This document shows positions 8,758-18,163 of a stretch of DNA of 64,000 nucleotides, piece by piece. Origin of the DNA: Limnohabitans sp. JirII-31 (GTDB lineage Bacteria; Pseudomonadota; Gammaproteobacteria; Burkholderiales; Burkholderiaceae_C). Both the position numbers and the translations under genes were made by a program. The notes under the pieces were generated by a model, which searched no databases, was not told where the DNA came from, and worked only from the letters and a program-made list of their open reading frames with translations. The stretch lies in NCBI RefSeq assembly GCF_002778315.1, contig NZ_NESA01000004.1, positions 177,770 through 241,769 on the forward strand, written 5' to 3'. Each line of letters begins with the position of its first letter. The stretch's first letter is position 1.

Positions 8758-9350
8758 CGATGCAATTGACCGGATACATCACGCCAGAGAGCCTCATGTC
8801 CTTAGAGGCCTACACCAAGTGGCGCAAAGTTCACAAGCCAGAGGTCATCGCCCACCGCAGGCTGCGTAGCGTGCAGCTGGGTGAGCACCTCAATTTGCAA
8901 TTTGAGAGCGAGACCACGATTCGCTACCAAATTCAAGAGATGTTGCGCATTGAAAAAGTGTTTGAAGAAGAGGGCATTGCGCAAGAGATTGAGGCGTATG
9001 CGCCTTTGCTTCCCAGTGGCTCCAACTGGAAAGGCACGTTGATGCTTGAATACACCGACATCCACGAGCGCAAGCGTGAGCTGGCCCGGCTGATCGGTAT
9101 TGAAGACCGAATGTTTGTCGAGGTCGAGGGCTCCCCGCGTGTCTACGCCATTGCGGACGAAGACCTGGACCGCGAGAACGATGAAAAGACATCGGCAGTG
9201 CATTTCGTGCGCTTTGAGCTCACGCCTGCCATGCGCGCTGCGGTGAAGGCAGGCGCTGCGGTCAAACTGGGTTGTGACCACACCCACTACCCAGCACATA
9301 CCCAGATGGCAGCGGACACTTTGGCGTCACTGGCGGGGGATTTGAAATAA
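8754..9350 (+). CDS. DUF3501 family protein
   Basis: The 198-residue soluble protein matches the uncharacterised DUF3501 family by its conserved start (ITPESLMSLEAYTKWR), the stretch ETTIRYQIQEMLRIEKVF and the C-terminal GCDHTHYPAH. No catalytic or metal motif is obvious apart from the histidine cluster near the end (CDHTHYPAH). It is translationally coupled to the iron-sulfur protein (ATGA overlap); a second ATG at 8760 is possible. The family usually travels with rubrerythrin and CCG iron-sulfur genes, so it probably works with them in peroxide defence or diiron maturation, but this is unproven. Confidence 0.82.
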   Translation: MTMQLTGYITPESLMSLEAYTKWRKVHKPEVIAHRRLRSVQLGEHLNLQFESETTIRYQIQEMLRIEKVFEEEGIAQEIEAYAPLLPSGSNWKGTLMLEYTDIHERKRELARLIGIEDRMFVEVEGSPRVYAIADEDLDRENDEKTSAVHFVRFELTPAMRAAVKAGAAVKLGCDHTHYPAHTQMAADTLASLAGDLK

Positions 9351-9392
9351 GTCCCCGCGCAGCCATCGGTCGGTGCTGCGCCGCCATAATTC

Positions 9393-9421
9393 AGGCTTCC
9401 CTGTGAAGCCTTTCTTTTTTT
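9393..9421 (+). terminator. Rho-independent terminator of the rubrerythrin operon
   Basis: A perfect 7-bp stem, AGGCTTC/GAAGCCT, with a 5-base loop is followed by a T-rich tract. It lies 43 bases after the DUF3501 stop and just before yaaA, so yaaA is expected to have its own promoter or to be read through at low level. Confidence 0.85.
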
Positions 9422-9430
9422 GAGCTGTCC

Positions 9431-10204
9431 ATGCTGTTCTTGCTGTCTCCTGCCAAAGCCCTTGACTACGACACCCCTGCGGGTGATGTGCCGCACACGC
9501 AGCCGTTGTTTGTCAAACAATCGGTGGCGTTGATCGATATCTTGAAAGACAAGTCACCCCAAGACATCGCCAGCTTGATGGACTTGAGCGATGCCTTGTC
9601 TGCGCTGAATGTGGCGCGCTATCAGGCTTGGTCGCCCAAGTTCACGGCTAAGAATTCCAAACAAGCCGTGTTGGCTTTCAATGGCGATGTGTACGAAGGC
9701 TTAGACGCCAAAACCTTGAGCGCCAAAGACTTGGCGTGGGCCCAGGACCATGTGGCGATTCTGAGTGGCTTGTATGGCGTGTTGCGCCCGCTCGACTGGA
9801 TGCAGCCTTACCGCTTGGAAATGGGCACGTCCTTAGCCAATGACCAAGGCAACAACCTGTACAAATTTTGGGGCACGCAGATTGCCGATTACCTCAACAC
9901 CCGCTTGGGTGATGCCCGCGAACCCATCGTGGTGAATTTGGCCTCGCAGGAGTATTTCAAATCGGTGGACCGCAAGGCCCTGAAGGCACGCGTGATCGAC
10001 TGTGTGTTTGAAGATTACAAAGGTGGCAAATACAAAATCATCAGCTTTTTGGCCAAACGTGCACGTGGCTTGATGACCCGTTATGCCGTCACGCATCAAG
10101 TGAAAACACCCAAAGGCTTGCAAGGTTTCAACCTGGAAGGCTATGCCTATGATGCCGCCGTGTCTGAGCCTGACCGTTTGGTGTTTCGTCGCAAGCTGAG
10201 TTGA
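9431..10204 (+). CDS. yaaA: Peroxide stress protein YaaA
   Basis: The 257-residue product is full length for the YaaA (DUF328) family: it opens [16 protein letters not shown] and has the conserved [11 protein letters not shown] and [22 protein letters not shown] regions. In E. coli YaaA lowers free intracellular iron and limits DNA damage under hydrogen peroxide. It lies just downstream of the rubrerythrin operon but beyond a terminator, giving a loose peroxide-defence neighbourhood. It ends seven bases before queF. Confidence 0.95.
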   Translation: MLFLLSPAKALDYDTPAGDVPHTQPLFVKQSVALIDILKDKSPQDIASLMDLSDALSALNVARYQAWSPKFTAKNSKQAVLAFNGDVYEGLDAKTLSAKDLAWAQDHVAILSGLYGVLRPLDWMQPYRLEMGTSLANDQGNNLYKFWGTQIADYLNTRLGDAREPIVVNLASQEYFKSVDRKALKARVIDCVFEDYKGGKYKIISFLAKRARGLMTRYAVTHQVKTPKGLQGFNLEGYAYDAAVSEPDRLVFRRKLS

Positions 10205-10211
10205 ATGTGAG

Positions 10212-11078
10212 ATGAGTGCCGAACACCCCATGAGCAATACCCCCGAACAATCGCAGCTGGGCAAAGCCTCGTCCTATGTGGACCAGTACGACCCGTCGTT
10301 GCTGTTTCCCATCCCGCGTCAAACCAAACGCGAAGAAATTGGCATTGCGGGTCAAGCGCCGTTTTTTGGCGCCGACCTGTGGACCGCTTACGAGTTGAGT
10401 TGGCTCAACTTGCGCGGCAAGCCGCAGGTGGCGCTGGCGCGCATCACGGTGCCCGCCGAATCAACCCACATCATCGAGAGCAAGTCGTTCAAGCTCTACC
10501 TCAACAGCTTCAACAACACCCGCTTGGGCGACACGCACGAGTTGCTGGCCCGCCTGCGCCATGACCTGAGCGCGGCCATTTGGCACGGCGGCCCCATGTT
10601 GGCGGGGGTGGGTGTGCAACTGGTGTTGCCAGAGCAGTTTGACCACGAACCTGTGCATGAACTCGATGGCCTGAGCTTGGACCGACTTGATTTGGAATGC
10701 ACCCACTACCAACCGGCACCTGAGCTCTTGCGGGCCAACTTTGACGAAGCCCCGGTGACCGAGACCTTGACCAGCAACCTGCTCAAGAGCAACTGCCTGG
10801 TGACAGGCCAGCCCGATTGGGGCAGTGTGCGCATCCGCTACAGCGGGCCGCAAATTGAGCAAGGCGGTTTGCTGGCCTACATCGTGAGTTTCAGAAACCA
10901 CAACGAATTTCATGAGCAATGCGTGGAGCGCATCTTCATGGACATTTGGCGTCGCTGCCAACCGCTGCGCTTGGAGGTGTATGCGCGCTACACCCGCCGT
11001 GGAGGCCTAGACATCAACCCCTGGCGTACCAGCCATCCGCAGTCGCCTCCGGCGAATGTGCGCACGGCGCGTCAGTAG
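10212..11078 (+). CDS. queF: NADPH-dependent 7-cyano-7-deazaguanine reductase
   Basis: QueF reduces preQ0 to preQ1 for queuosine in tRNA. The 288-residue length fits the long two-domain bacterial type. The catalytic cysteine lies in [13 protein letters not shown]; the QueF motif region [12 protein letters not shown] is at about 93-104, and [13 protein letters not shown] is near the C terminus. The start at 10212 gives MSAEHP; an in-frame ATG at 10230 would remove six residues. It ends only four bases from the convergent dinB gene, with no terminator between them. Confidence 0.95.
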   Translation: MSAEHPMSNTPEQSQLGKASSYVDQYDPSLLFPIPRQTKREEIGIAGQAPFFGADLWTAYELSWLNLRGKPQVALARITVPAESTHIIESKSFKLYLNSFNNTRLGDTHELLARLRHDLSAAIWHGGPMLAGVGVQLVLPEQFDHEPVHELDGLSLDRLDLECTHYQPAPELLRANFDEAPVTETLTSNLLKSNCLVTGQPDWGSVRIRYSGPQIEQGGLLAYIVSFRNHNEFHEQCVERIFMDIWRRCQPLRLEVYARYTRRGGLDINPWRTSHPQSPPANVRTARQ

Positions 11079-11082
11079 CGAA

Positions 11083-12342
11083 CTAAAACAAATCCGCCTG
11101 AGTCTCCACCTCATAGGGGCTGCCCGCTTCTTGGGCGCTGAGGCCCTGCCAGTCTTCGCGCTTCATCAACGAGCCCACCCGCACGCCCAGCAGGCGCAGG
11201 CGGCGCGATAGATCGACCCTTTTCAGGCATTGGCCAGCAGCATGGCGGATGGCGTCGGCTTGGTCGATGTAAGTGGCCAAGGTGTGGTCGCGGGTGACGC
11301 TTTGAAAGTTGTCGTAACGCAGTTTGATACCAATGGTTTTGCCCACATAGCCTTTGCGCGCCAGGTCGTCGGCCACTTGCGCGCACAGGCGGGTGAAGAT
11401 GGCACCCAGCGCCTCGCGGTCGCGCACGGCGTGCAGGTCTTGCTCGAAGGTAGTTTCGCGGCTCATGCTCACGGGCTCGCTCTCGGTCTCGACCGGGCGG
11501 TCGTCTTGCCCGTGGGCCGCGTCGTGCAACCACGCGCCGTAGCTTTTGCCAAAGTGCTCCACCAGCCACTGGCGTTCGCGTTGGGCCAAGTCACCAATGG
11601 TGTGAATGCCGTGTGTGGCCAGTTTGGCTTCGGCCTTGGGGCCGATGCCGTTGACTTTGCGACAGGGCAGGGGCCAGATCATGGCTTGCAAGTCGCTGTC
11701 GTACACGATGGAAATGCCGTTGGGTTTGTTGAACTCGCTGGCCATTTTGGCCAGCAGTTTGTTGGGGGCCACACCCACGGAACAGGTCAAACCGGTGGCA
11801 TCGAAGATGCTTTTTTGAATCAGCCTCGCCAGTACACGACCGCCTTCGCGTTGACCGCCGGGCACGTCGCTGAAGTCGATGTAGACCTCGTCCACGCCGC
11901 GGTTTTCCATCACGGGTGCGATGTCGGTGATGATGGCTTTGAAGGTGCGCGAATAGTGACGGTATTGGTCAAAGTCCACCGGCAGCAAGATGGCATCAGG
12001 ACACAGCTTGGCGGCTTTCATCACCCCCATGGCCGAGCCCACGCCAAATTGCCGTGCCGCGTAGGTGGCGGTGGTGATGACGCCGCGCCCGGTGTAGCCC
12101 GCGATGCGCGGAAAGAAGTCGACTGGGATGTCGGCCAAACGGTCCTCGGACCATTCTTGGTCGGGGTAGGCCTTGCGCAAGCGCTCGAGCACGTCGTCTT
12201 CACGGCGACGGCCACCCCCAATGACCACTGGCAGGCCTTTGAGCTGGGGGTAGCGCAGCAACTCGACCGAGGCGTAAAACGCGTCCATGTCGAGGTGGGC
12301 GATGCGGCGCAGACGGGGCGTGTCGGGGGCGGGAGAGGTCAC
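11083..12342 (-). CDS. dinB: DNA polymerase IV (Y family)
   Basis: DinB is an error-prone translesion polymerase. The 419-residue product has the catalytic motif LDMDAFYASVE near the start and DEVYIDFS as the second acidic motif, then the little-finger domain. The start at 12342 is a GTG. A segment of about 35 residues (GGGRRREDDVLERLRKAYPDQEWSEDRL and flanks) between the early strands is longer than in E. coli DinB. No LexA box was recognised upstream. It is divergent from the small tautomerase gene and convergent with queF. Confidence 0.94.
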   Translation of the reverse strand: MTSPAPDTPRLRRIAHLDMDAFYASVELLRYPQLKGLPVVIGGGRRREDDVLERLRKAYPDQEWSEDRLADIPVDFFPRIAGYTGRGVITTATYAARQFGVGSAMGVMKAAKLCPDAILLPVDFDQYRHYSRTFKAIITDIAPVMENRGVDEVYIDFSDVPGGQREGGRVLARLIQKSIFDATGLTCSVGVAPNKLLAKMASEFNKPNGISIVYDSDLQAMIWPLPCRKVNGIGPKAEAKLATHGIHTIGDLAQRERQWLVEHFGKSYGAWLHDAAHGQDDRPVETESEPVSMSRETTFEQDLHAVRDREALGAIFTRLCAQVADDLARKGYVGKTIGIKLRYDNFQSVTRDHTLATYIDQADAIRHAAGQCLKRVDLSRRLRLLGVRVGSLMKREDWQGLSAQEAGSPYEVETQADLF

Positions 12343-12390
12343 AAGCCTCCAAGCATAATCGCAGCCATTTCAAACCCCCAGGAGTCTCAG

Positions 12391-12585
12391 ATGCCCACCA
12401 TCCGCATTGATTTGTTCGAAGGCCGCACCGTGGAACAAAAGCGCGAACTGGCCAAAGCCATCACCGAGGTGACTTGCAAAGTCTTAGGCGGTCAACCCGA
12501 TGGCGTGGACATTTTGTTTTACGACATCAAGCGCCAAGACTGGGCCACGGGTGGCGAGTTGTGGAGCGAGAAGGCCAAGTCCTGA
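12391..12585 (+). CDS. 4-oxalocrotonate tautomerase family protein
   Basis: The 64-residue protein starts MPTIRIDLFEGR. After Met removal the N-terminal proline would be the catalytic base, as in the 4-oxalocrotonate tautomerase family. Length and the GGQPDGVDILFYDI region fit the small hexameric members. A good ribosome site (CAGGAG) precedes the ATG. The substrate is unknown; no aromatic degradation genes are nearby. It is divergent from dinB and ends nine bases from the convergent hydroxyacid dehydrogenase gene. Confidence 0.85.
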   Translation: MPTIRIDLFEGRTVEQKRELAKAITEVTCKVLGGQPDGVDILFYDIKRQDWATGGELWSEKAKS

Positions 12586-12594
12586 TTGGCGTGT

Positions 12595-13749
12595 TCAGGC
12601 GGTGGGGAAGGTGCCTGGCAGCAAGATGCTTTGGTTCACGTTTTGGATGTTGGTGTGACCACAAAATGCCATGGTCACATCCAGTTCTTTGTGAATGATT
12701 TGCAGCGCTTTGCTGACGCCTTCTTCACCCATGGCGCCCAAGCCATAGACCATGGCCCGGCCAATCAGCGTGCCGCGAGCCCCCAAGGCCCAGGCCTTGA
12801 GCACGTCTTGGCCCGAGCGGATGCCGCCGTCCATCCACACCTCAATGTCTGAGCCCACGGCTGCCACGATGGCCGGCAAGGCTTCGATGCTTGACTGCGC
12901 ACCATCCAACTGACGACCGCCGTGGTTGCTGACCACGATGGCATCGGCACCACTTTGCACGGCCAGCTTGGCGTCTTCCACGTCTTGGATGCCTTTGAGA
13001 ATGAGCTTGCCGCCCCATTGCTGTTTGACCCAGGCCACATCGGCCCATGACAAGCGGGGGTCAAACTGTTCGTTGGTCCAGGCGGCCAGCGAGTTCATGT
13101 CGCTCACGCCTTTGACGTGTCCCACCAAGTTGCCAAAGGTGTGACGGCGTGTGCCCGCCATGCCCAGACACCAGCGGGGCTTGGTCATCAGGTTCAAGAT
13201 GTTGGCGAGGGTGGGGCGGGGTGGCGCAGTGAGGCCGTTTTTGAGGTCTTTGTGGCGCTGACCAATCACTTGCAGGTCCAGTGTGAGCACCAAAGCGCTA
13301 CAGCCGGCTTTGCGCACGCGCTCAATCATGTTGGCCATGGCTTCGCGGTCGCGCATCATGTAGAGCTGAAACATGAAAGGTGTGCTGGTGTGTTCTGCAA
13401 TGTCTTCGATGGAGCAAATGCTCATGGTCGACAAAATAAAAGGAATGCCAAATTTCTCGGCAGCCCGTGCGGCCTTGATTTCGCCATCGGCGCTTTGCAT
13501 GCCAGTCAGGCCGACGGGTGCGATGGCCACGGGCATTTTGGTGGGGACGCCCACCATCTGGGTGGCGGTGCTGCGGTTTTCCATGTTCACTGCCACGCGC
13601 TGGCGTAGTTTGATCTTTTGGAAGTCGCTTTCGTTGGCGCGGTAGGTGCCTTCGGTCCAACTGCCGGAATCGGCATAGTCGTAAAACATGCGCGGCACAC
13701 GCTTTTCAGCCAAAACGCGCAGGTCTTCGATGTTGGTGATCACGGGCAT
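12595..13749 (-). CDS. lldD: FMN-dependent alpha-hydroxyacid (L-lactate) dehydrogenase
   Basis: The 384-residue protein is a full-length member of the FMN-dependent 2-hydroxyacid oxidase/dehydrogenase family: ITNIEDLRVLAEKRVPRMF at the start, IAPVGLTGM for FMN binding, and the active-site histidine H276 in SNHGGRQLDG, then DGGIRSGQDVLKA. L-lactate is the commonest substrate, but mandelate, glycolate and others occur in the family, so the symbol is tentative. No lldP permease or lldR regulator is adjacent. Confidence 0.85.
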   Translation of the reverse strand: MPVITNIEDLRVLAEKRVPRMFYDYADSGSWTEGTYRANESDFQKIKLRQRVAVNMENRSTATQMVGVPTKMPVAIAPVGLTGMQSADGEIKAARAAEKFGIPFILSTMSICSIEDIAEHTSTPFMFQLYMMRDREAMANMIERVRKAGCSALVLTLDLQVIGQRHKDLKNGLTAPPRPTLANILNLMTKPRWCLGMAGTRRHTFGNLVGHVKGVSDMNSLAAWTNEQFDPRLSWADVAWVKQQWGGKLILKGIQDVEDAKLAVQSGADAIVVSNHGGRQLDGAQSSIEALPAIVAAVGSDIEVWMDGGIRSGQDVLKAWALGARGTLIGRAMVYGLGAMGEEGVSKALQIIHKELDVTMAFCGHTNIQNVNQSILLPGTFPTA

Positions 13750-13975
13750 GGAGGTCTCCGAATTCTTAAAACCAGGATCCTAGCTGTCACACGCCGTTGG
13801 ACTTGTGATGCATGAGACAGTGGCGTTGAAATTTTTTAACACCACTGGCACGTCTTGCAGACAGGCGTGCTTGAGGTTTGTAAATTTAACAGAAACTATA
13901 AAATTACTTTATTTTTGGTATATTTTTAATAAGATATTTATTTATAATAAATTTGCAAATAGTTAAATTTTCAAT
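13750..13975 (+). promoter_or_regulatory. AT-rich upstream region of the 76-residue orphan
   Basis: Bases 13871-13975 contain only about 15 G or C in 105, against a roughly balanced to GC-rich background. TATAAT occurs at 13943-13948, but no convincing -35 box sits at normal spacing. The stretch may be a promoter with UP elements, a nucleoid-protein silencing site, or foreign DNA. Confidence 0.5.
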
Positions 13976-14206
13976 ATGGAAGAAAACGAATTTAAAAAAA
14001 GCTTCCAAATGATTCTTGATGTTGCGACAGAGCGTGGCTACGTCACACGAGACGCATTGCGAGAAATGTTTGGGTTGACGGCCATCGAGTCAAGTCACGT
14101 GATTCGACATGTGATGCAAAAACATCCTGAAATTTTCAAGTGGGATGGCGCATCGTCGTCACATCGCGCAGATTTGGCTGATGTGCGGAAAAAACACAAA
14201 CCTTAA
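13976..14206 (+). CDS. Small protein of unknown function, possible winged-helix fold
   Basis: The 76-residue, charged, soluble protein is not recognised. Residues 20-60 (GYVTRDALREMFGLTA to EIFKWDG) look like a helix-turn-helix followed by a wing, as in small DNA-binding proteins, but no family signature confirms this. It starts with ATG directly after a very AT-rich stretch and has no strong ribosome site. Its stop codon overlaps the pfkB stop on the other strand (shared TTAA at 14203-14206). Coding status rests on the start position, length and sensible composition. Confidence 0.55.
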   Translation: MEENEFKKSFQMILDVATERGYVTRDALREMFGLTAIESSHVIRHVMQKHPEIFKWDGASSSHRADLADVRKKHKP

Positions 14207-15138
14207 ATGCTTTGTAGCGTGACTTGATCCACCAGGCGATGGATCTCACTCGCCTGGCTGAGTGCAGTTCCAGGCGATAGCAACGCAGCGGCACCTGCAG
14301 CCATGCCATAGCGCATGGCAAGAGGCAGTTCCAGGCCTCGACTCAAACCCCACACCATGGCTGCCACAAAGCTGTCGCCAGCACCAATGGTGGTTTGTAC
14401 GTTCACACTCAAACTTTGTGCACGCCAAGCGTGTGTGGCGGTGATGAGCATGGCACCTTGATCGCCCAAAGACAAAGCGACCACTTTAGTTTGATGGTTT
14501 TGGATGAGCTGTTGTGCTGCCGATTTCCACGAGGCTTCATCAGGCAAGTGCTGGCCAGTCAGATCGCGCAGTTCGCGCAAACTGGGTTTGAATAAATACA
14601 CACCTTCGTGCAATGCGGCATTTAGGGCGGGACCTGTGGTGTCTAACACCACGCGCAGTCCTTGGGCGTTCGCGAGCTGGGTCAAGCGGGCATAAAAGTC
14701 GGTGGGTACATCTGGTGCCAAGCCACCGCTCAACACCAAAAACTGCTTGGGCAGGTGAGCCGCGACAAAGTCAAAGCAAGTTTGGCACTCAAGCGCGGTC
14801 ATCGTTGGTCCTGGCAGGACAAAACGAAAGTCTTGGCCACTGCTGAGCTCGTGGACAGAAAAACTTTCGCGTGTTTCTTGTGCGATGGGCACGATGTGAC
14901 AGCGTACCTGTTCAGCACGCATGAGTTGGTGGTGTCGCTCCCCGGTGACACCACCTGCTGGATACACCGCCAAACACGAGGCACCCAAGCGATGCAGTAC
15001 CCGTGCCACATTGACACCACCGCCGCCTGGATGCTTGAGTGTGGGACCACAGCGCATCTTGTGGGTGCTTTCCACTTTGTCATAAGTGGTCAGCACATCC
15101 AAAGCCGGATTCATGGTGAGCGTGAGGATGTCTGTCAT
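14203..15138 (-). CDS. pfkB: 6-phosphofructokinase II (PfkB family)
   Basis: The 311-residue sugar kinase matches the E. coli Pfk-2 pattern: TLTMNPALDV at the start, PGGGGVNVARVLHRLG for sugar binding, YPAGGVTGE, and GAGDSFVAAM with catalytic D255. Pfk-2 phosphorylates fructose-6-phosphate; 1-phosphofructokinase or tagatose-6-phosphate kinase activity remains possible. The start at 15138 is fixed by its ATGA overlap with the upstream DUF2127 gene. Many Comamonadaceae lack a classical phosphofructokinase, so this gene may matter for their glycolysis or gluconeogenesis. Confidence 0.85.
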   Translation of the reverse strand: MTDILTLTMNPALDVLTTYDKVESTHKMRCGPTLKHPGGGGVNVARVLHRLGASCLAVYPAGGVTGERHHQLMRAEQVRCHIVPIAQETRESFSVHELSSGQDFRFVLPGPTMTALECQTCFDFVAAHLPKQFLVLSGGLAPDVPTDFYARLTQLANAQGLRVVLDTTGPALNAALHEGVYLFKPSLRELRDLTGQHLPDEASWKSAAQQLIQNHQTKVVALSLGDQGAMLITATHAWRAQSLSVNVQTTIGAGDSFVAAMVWGLSRGLELPLAMRYGMAAGAAALLSPGTALSQASEIHRLVDQVTLQSI

Positions 15139-15611
15139 GGCCGCACGCGCTGTTGGTGACGTTGCCACAGAGCATGCGTCAGGTAGCCGACGATGAGCAC
15201 ATTCACCAGCACCACGGACAAGTTCAGCACAGACGGTTCGTGAATAAGATGAATCAGCTCAAAAGGAATGTAGACACCGCCTGATAACGCGCCCAAGTAT
15301 TCGCCCCATGCCTTGCCAAGCCACAAGCCTGCGGCTTCTAGAAAACGCAGTGCAATGTAGGCCAAACCCAACGCCACCAACATGTGAACATCGGCGTTGG
15401 GCAGTAATTCGGCGTAGTGCAACAGCAGCGACGGATAGTGTGCTTCGGGGTCTAGGCCAAAGCGACCAATCAGTGCCATTACCACTGCGCGGACGTCCTG
15501 GTGCAGCAAGTCAAGTACGCCAATCAAACCTGCCGATGCGGCCAAGCCTTTGGTTGCTTCAAAGAATGCAATGGCGTGGAGGGCACTGCGTTGACGGGTT
15601 TCTTGTGTCAT
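15135..15611 (-). CDS. DUF2127 integral membrane protein
   Basis: The 158-residue protein (starting MTQETRQRSALHAIA) has four probable membrane segments and the DUF2127 pattern LHAIAFFEATKGLAA followed by FELIHLIHEPS. The function is unknown. A GTG 42 bases upstream at 15653 would add 14 residues; the ATG at 15611 is preferred because the conserved family region begins right after it. The gene is translationally coupled to pfkB, and its 5' end lies 54 bases from the argH stop, so it may be read from the argH promoter. Confidence 0.8.
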   Translation of the reverse strand: MTQETRQRSALHAIAFFEATKGLAASAGLIGVLDLLHQDVRAVVMALIGRFGLDPEAHYPSLLLHYAELLPNADVHMLVALGLAYIALRFLEAAGLWLGKAWGEYLGALSGGVYIPFELIHLIHEPSVLNLSVVLVNVLIVGYLTHALWQRHQQRVRP

Positions 15612-15665
15612 GGCTTCAACTCGGCGGGTGTTGAAGGTGGCCGGAGGTGACACATGATGCGCGTC

Positions 15666-17120
15666 TCAGCTCAGTCGGGCGTGGTGCCTTGCAATCTGCG
15701 CCCTCACTTGCACAGGGGCTGTTCCGCCAAGGGTGTTGCGTGCGTTGAGGGAGCCGTGCAAGCTCAAGCAGTCGTACACGTCCTTTTCGATAGAGGGGTG
15801 AAAGCTTTGCAGCACATTGAGCGGCAACTCTGACAAGTCACAGTTGTGGCTGGTGGCAGCTTTGACGGCGTGAGCCACGGTTTCGTGGGCGTCCCGGAAG
15901 GGCAGCCCTTTTTTCACCAAATAGTCGGCCAAGTCGGTGGCGGTGGCGTAGCCTTTTTTGGCTGCGGCTTCCATGGCTTGGGGGTTGACGGTGATGCCGC
16001 CTTCTTTCAGTCCGGTGGCCGGGTTGACTTGCCCGCCGACCATTTCGCTGAAGATGCGCAAGGTGTCTTTGAGGGTGTCCACCGTGTCAAACAAAGGCTC
16101 TTTGTCTTCTTGGTTGTCTTTGTTGTAGGCCAGGGGCTGGCCTTTCATCAAGGTGATCAAGCCCATCAAGTGACCGACCACACGCCCGGTTTTGCCGCGG
16201 GCGAGTTCGGGCACATCGGGGTTTTTCTTTTGCGGCATGATGGAGCTGCCCGTGGTGAAGCGGTCGGCAATTTTGATGAAGCCAAAGTTTTGGCTTATCC
16301 ACAAAATGAGCTCTTCACTCAGACGGCTGATGTGCACCATGCACAGCGCCGCGGCAGCAGTGAATTCGATGGCAAAGTCACGGTCGCTCACACCGTCCAG
16401 GCTGTTTTGTGACACTTGAGCCTCGCCATTGGCGTCCACCATGCCCAGGGTGCGGGCTACGCGTTCACGGTCAAGCGGGTAGGTGGTGCCAGCCAGTGCA
16501 GCAGAGCCCAGCGGCAAGCGGTTGGTGCGGCCGCGCACGTCGACAAAGCGTTCGGCATCACGCGCAAACATTTCCACATAGGCCAGCAAATGATGGGCAA
16601 AGCTCACCGGTTGGGCCACTTGCAAGTGGGTAAAGCCGGGCATGATGACCTCGACGTTTTTCTCGGCCACGGAGACCAGTGACTTTTGCAGCTCGTTGAG
16701 CAAGTCAATGATCAGGTCTGTTTCGCCGCGCAGCCACAGGCGCACATCGGTGGCCACTTGGTCGTTGCGGCTGCGCCCGGTGTGCAGGCGTTTGCCCGCA
16801 TCGCCCACCAGTTGGGTCAGGCGTGCCTCGATGTTGAGGTGCACGTCTTCCAGATCGAGCTTCCATTCGAACTGACCGGTTTCAATGTCAGTCCAGATTT
16901 GTGCCATGCCGCGCTGAATATCCGCCAAGTCTTGCGCAGCGATGATGCCTTGATGGGCCAGCATCTCAGCATGTGCCAAGCTGCCCGTGATGTCGGCTTG
17001 CCACAAGCGTTTGTCAAAGAACACACTGGCGGTGTAGCGCTTGACCAACTCGCTCATGGGTTCAGAAAACAGCGCCGACCAGGCCTGGGACTTTGTATCG
17101 AGTTGGTTTTTGGAGGACAT
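15666..17120 (-). CDS. argH: Argininosuccinate lyase
   Basis: ArgH cleaves argininosuccinate to arginine and fumarate in the last step of arginine synthesis. The 484-residue product has the fumarase/lyase-superfamily signature [12 protein letters not shown], plus [25 protein letters not shown] and the conserved SDRDFAIEF. The length is slightly above the usual 460 or so because of the N terminus. It is divergent from hemC, with about 104 bases between the two starts for both promoters. Confidence 0.97.
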   Translation of the reverse strand: MSSKNQLDTKSQAWSALFSEPMSELVKRYTASVFFDKRLWQADITGSLAHAEMLAHQGIIAAQDLADIQRGMAQIWTDIETGQFEWKLDLEDVHLNIEARLTQLVGDAGKRLHTGRSRNDQVATDVRLWLRGETDLIIDLLNELQKSLVSVAEKNVEVIMPGFTHLQVAQPVSFAHHLLAYVEMFARDAERFVDVRGRTNRLPLGSAALAGTTYPLDRERVARTLGMVDANGEAQVSQNSLDGVSDRDFAIEFTAAAALCMVHISRLSEELILWISQNFGFIKIADRFTTGSSIMPQKKNPDVPELARGKTGRVVGHLMGLITLMKGQPLAYNKDNQEDKEPLFDTVDTLKDTLRIFSEMVGGQVNPATGLKEGGITVNPQAMEAAAKKGYATATDLADYLVKKGLPFRDAHETVAHAVKAATSHNCDLSELPLNVLQSFHPSIEKDVYDCLSLHGSLNARNTLGGTAPVQVRAQIARHHARLS

Positions 17121-17224
17121 AGGGTGCTGATTTTATCGGTGCCACGATAAGGGCTTTGGCAGGGTCACCTCCTAGGGGGGGCTGCTACCATTTGCCTAGT
17201 TGTCACCCTCAGAGAGGTTTAGCT

Positions 17225-18163
17225 GTGTCCAACGTGTCATTTTCCGAAACGTCCCTCACCATCGCCACCCGCGAAAGCCGTTTGGCCATGTGGCAAGCCC
17301 ACCATGTCAAGGCTTTGCTGGAGCAATTGGGTCACCCGGTCAGCTTGTTGGGCATGACCACGCAGGGCGACCAGATCTTGGACCGCTCGTTGAGCAAAGT
17401 CGGCGGCAAAGGCCTGTTTGTCAAGGAGCTGGAGGTGGCACTTGAAGAGGGGCGTGCCAACTTAGCGGTGCATTCGCTCAAAGATGTGCCGATGGATTTG
17501 CCCGCTGGTTTCGATTTGGCGTGTGTGATGACCCGCGAAGACCCGCGTGATGCCTGGGTGTCATCGCGCTATGCGCGCCTGCAAGATTTACCCGAAGGGG
17601 CGGTGGTGGGGACGTCTAGTTTGCGCCGCACCGTGTTGTTGCGTGCTTTGCGCCCTGATTTGAAGATTGAACCCTTGCGCGGCAACTTGGATACACGCCT
17701 GCGCAAGCTGGACGAAGGCCTGTATGACGGCATTGTGCTGGCTGCTGCAGGCTTGAAACGCCTAGGCCTTGAGGCGCGCATTCGCCATATTTTTGATACG
17801 ACAGAGATGCTGCCCGCCGCAGGTCAAGGCGCTTTGGGGATTGAGGTACGCAGTGCCAACCCCGAAGTCGCTCAAGCGTTGGCACCGCTGGCCGATGCGA
17901 CCACTTGGTTGGCTGTGACGGCTGAGCGCGCTGTGAGCCGCACCATGGGGGGCAGTTGTTCCATGCCCTTGGCTGCCCACGCCACATGGCGTGAGGGTGT
18001 GCTGCATCTGCAAGCGGCTTGGGGGGACCCGATGGGGGCGCCTGTCTTGTTGCGTGCTGAAGGCGCGCAGCCTCTTGATAGTGCTGACCCCCATGCGCAG
18101 GACTTGGCGCGACAGTTGGGTGAAACGGTTGCCGCTCAGTTACAGGCGCTTGGCGCCGCGTGA
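17225..18163 (+). CDS. hemC: Hydroxymethylbilane synthase
   Basis: HemC condenses four porphobilinogen units into hydroxymethylbilane. The 312-residue product has the substrate and cofactor regions [23 protein letters not shown] and [11 protein letters not shown], and the dipyrromethane-cofactor cysteine C245 in [11 protein letters not shown]. The GTG at 17225 is chosen: an AGAGAGG site precedes it, while the longer frame would use a TTG and a non-conserved leader. The stop overlaps the GTG of hemD as GTGA, starting a tightly coupled hemCDXY operon. Confidence 0.95.
   Translation: MSNVSFSETSLTIATRESRLAMWQAHHVKALLEQLGHPVSLLGMTTQGDQILDRSLSKVGGKGLFVKELEVALEEGRANLAVHSLKDVPMDLPAGFDLACVMTREDPRDAWVSSRYARLQDLPEGAVVGTSSLRRTVLLRALRPDLKIEPLRGNLDTRLRKLDEGLYDGIVLAAAGLKRLGLEARIRHIFDTTEMLPAAGQGALGIEVRSANPEVAQALAPLADATTWLAVTAERAVSRTMGGSCSMPLAAHATWREGVLHLQAAWGDPMGAPVLLRAEGAQPLDSADPHAQDLARQLGETVAAQLQALGAA

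Noticed and set aside
11230..12585. 451-residue frame joining sequence antisense to dinB with the tautomerase
   Set aside because: Only the last 64 residues, with their own ATG and ribosome site, match a family. The rest is the shadow of dinB.
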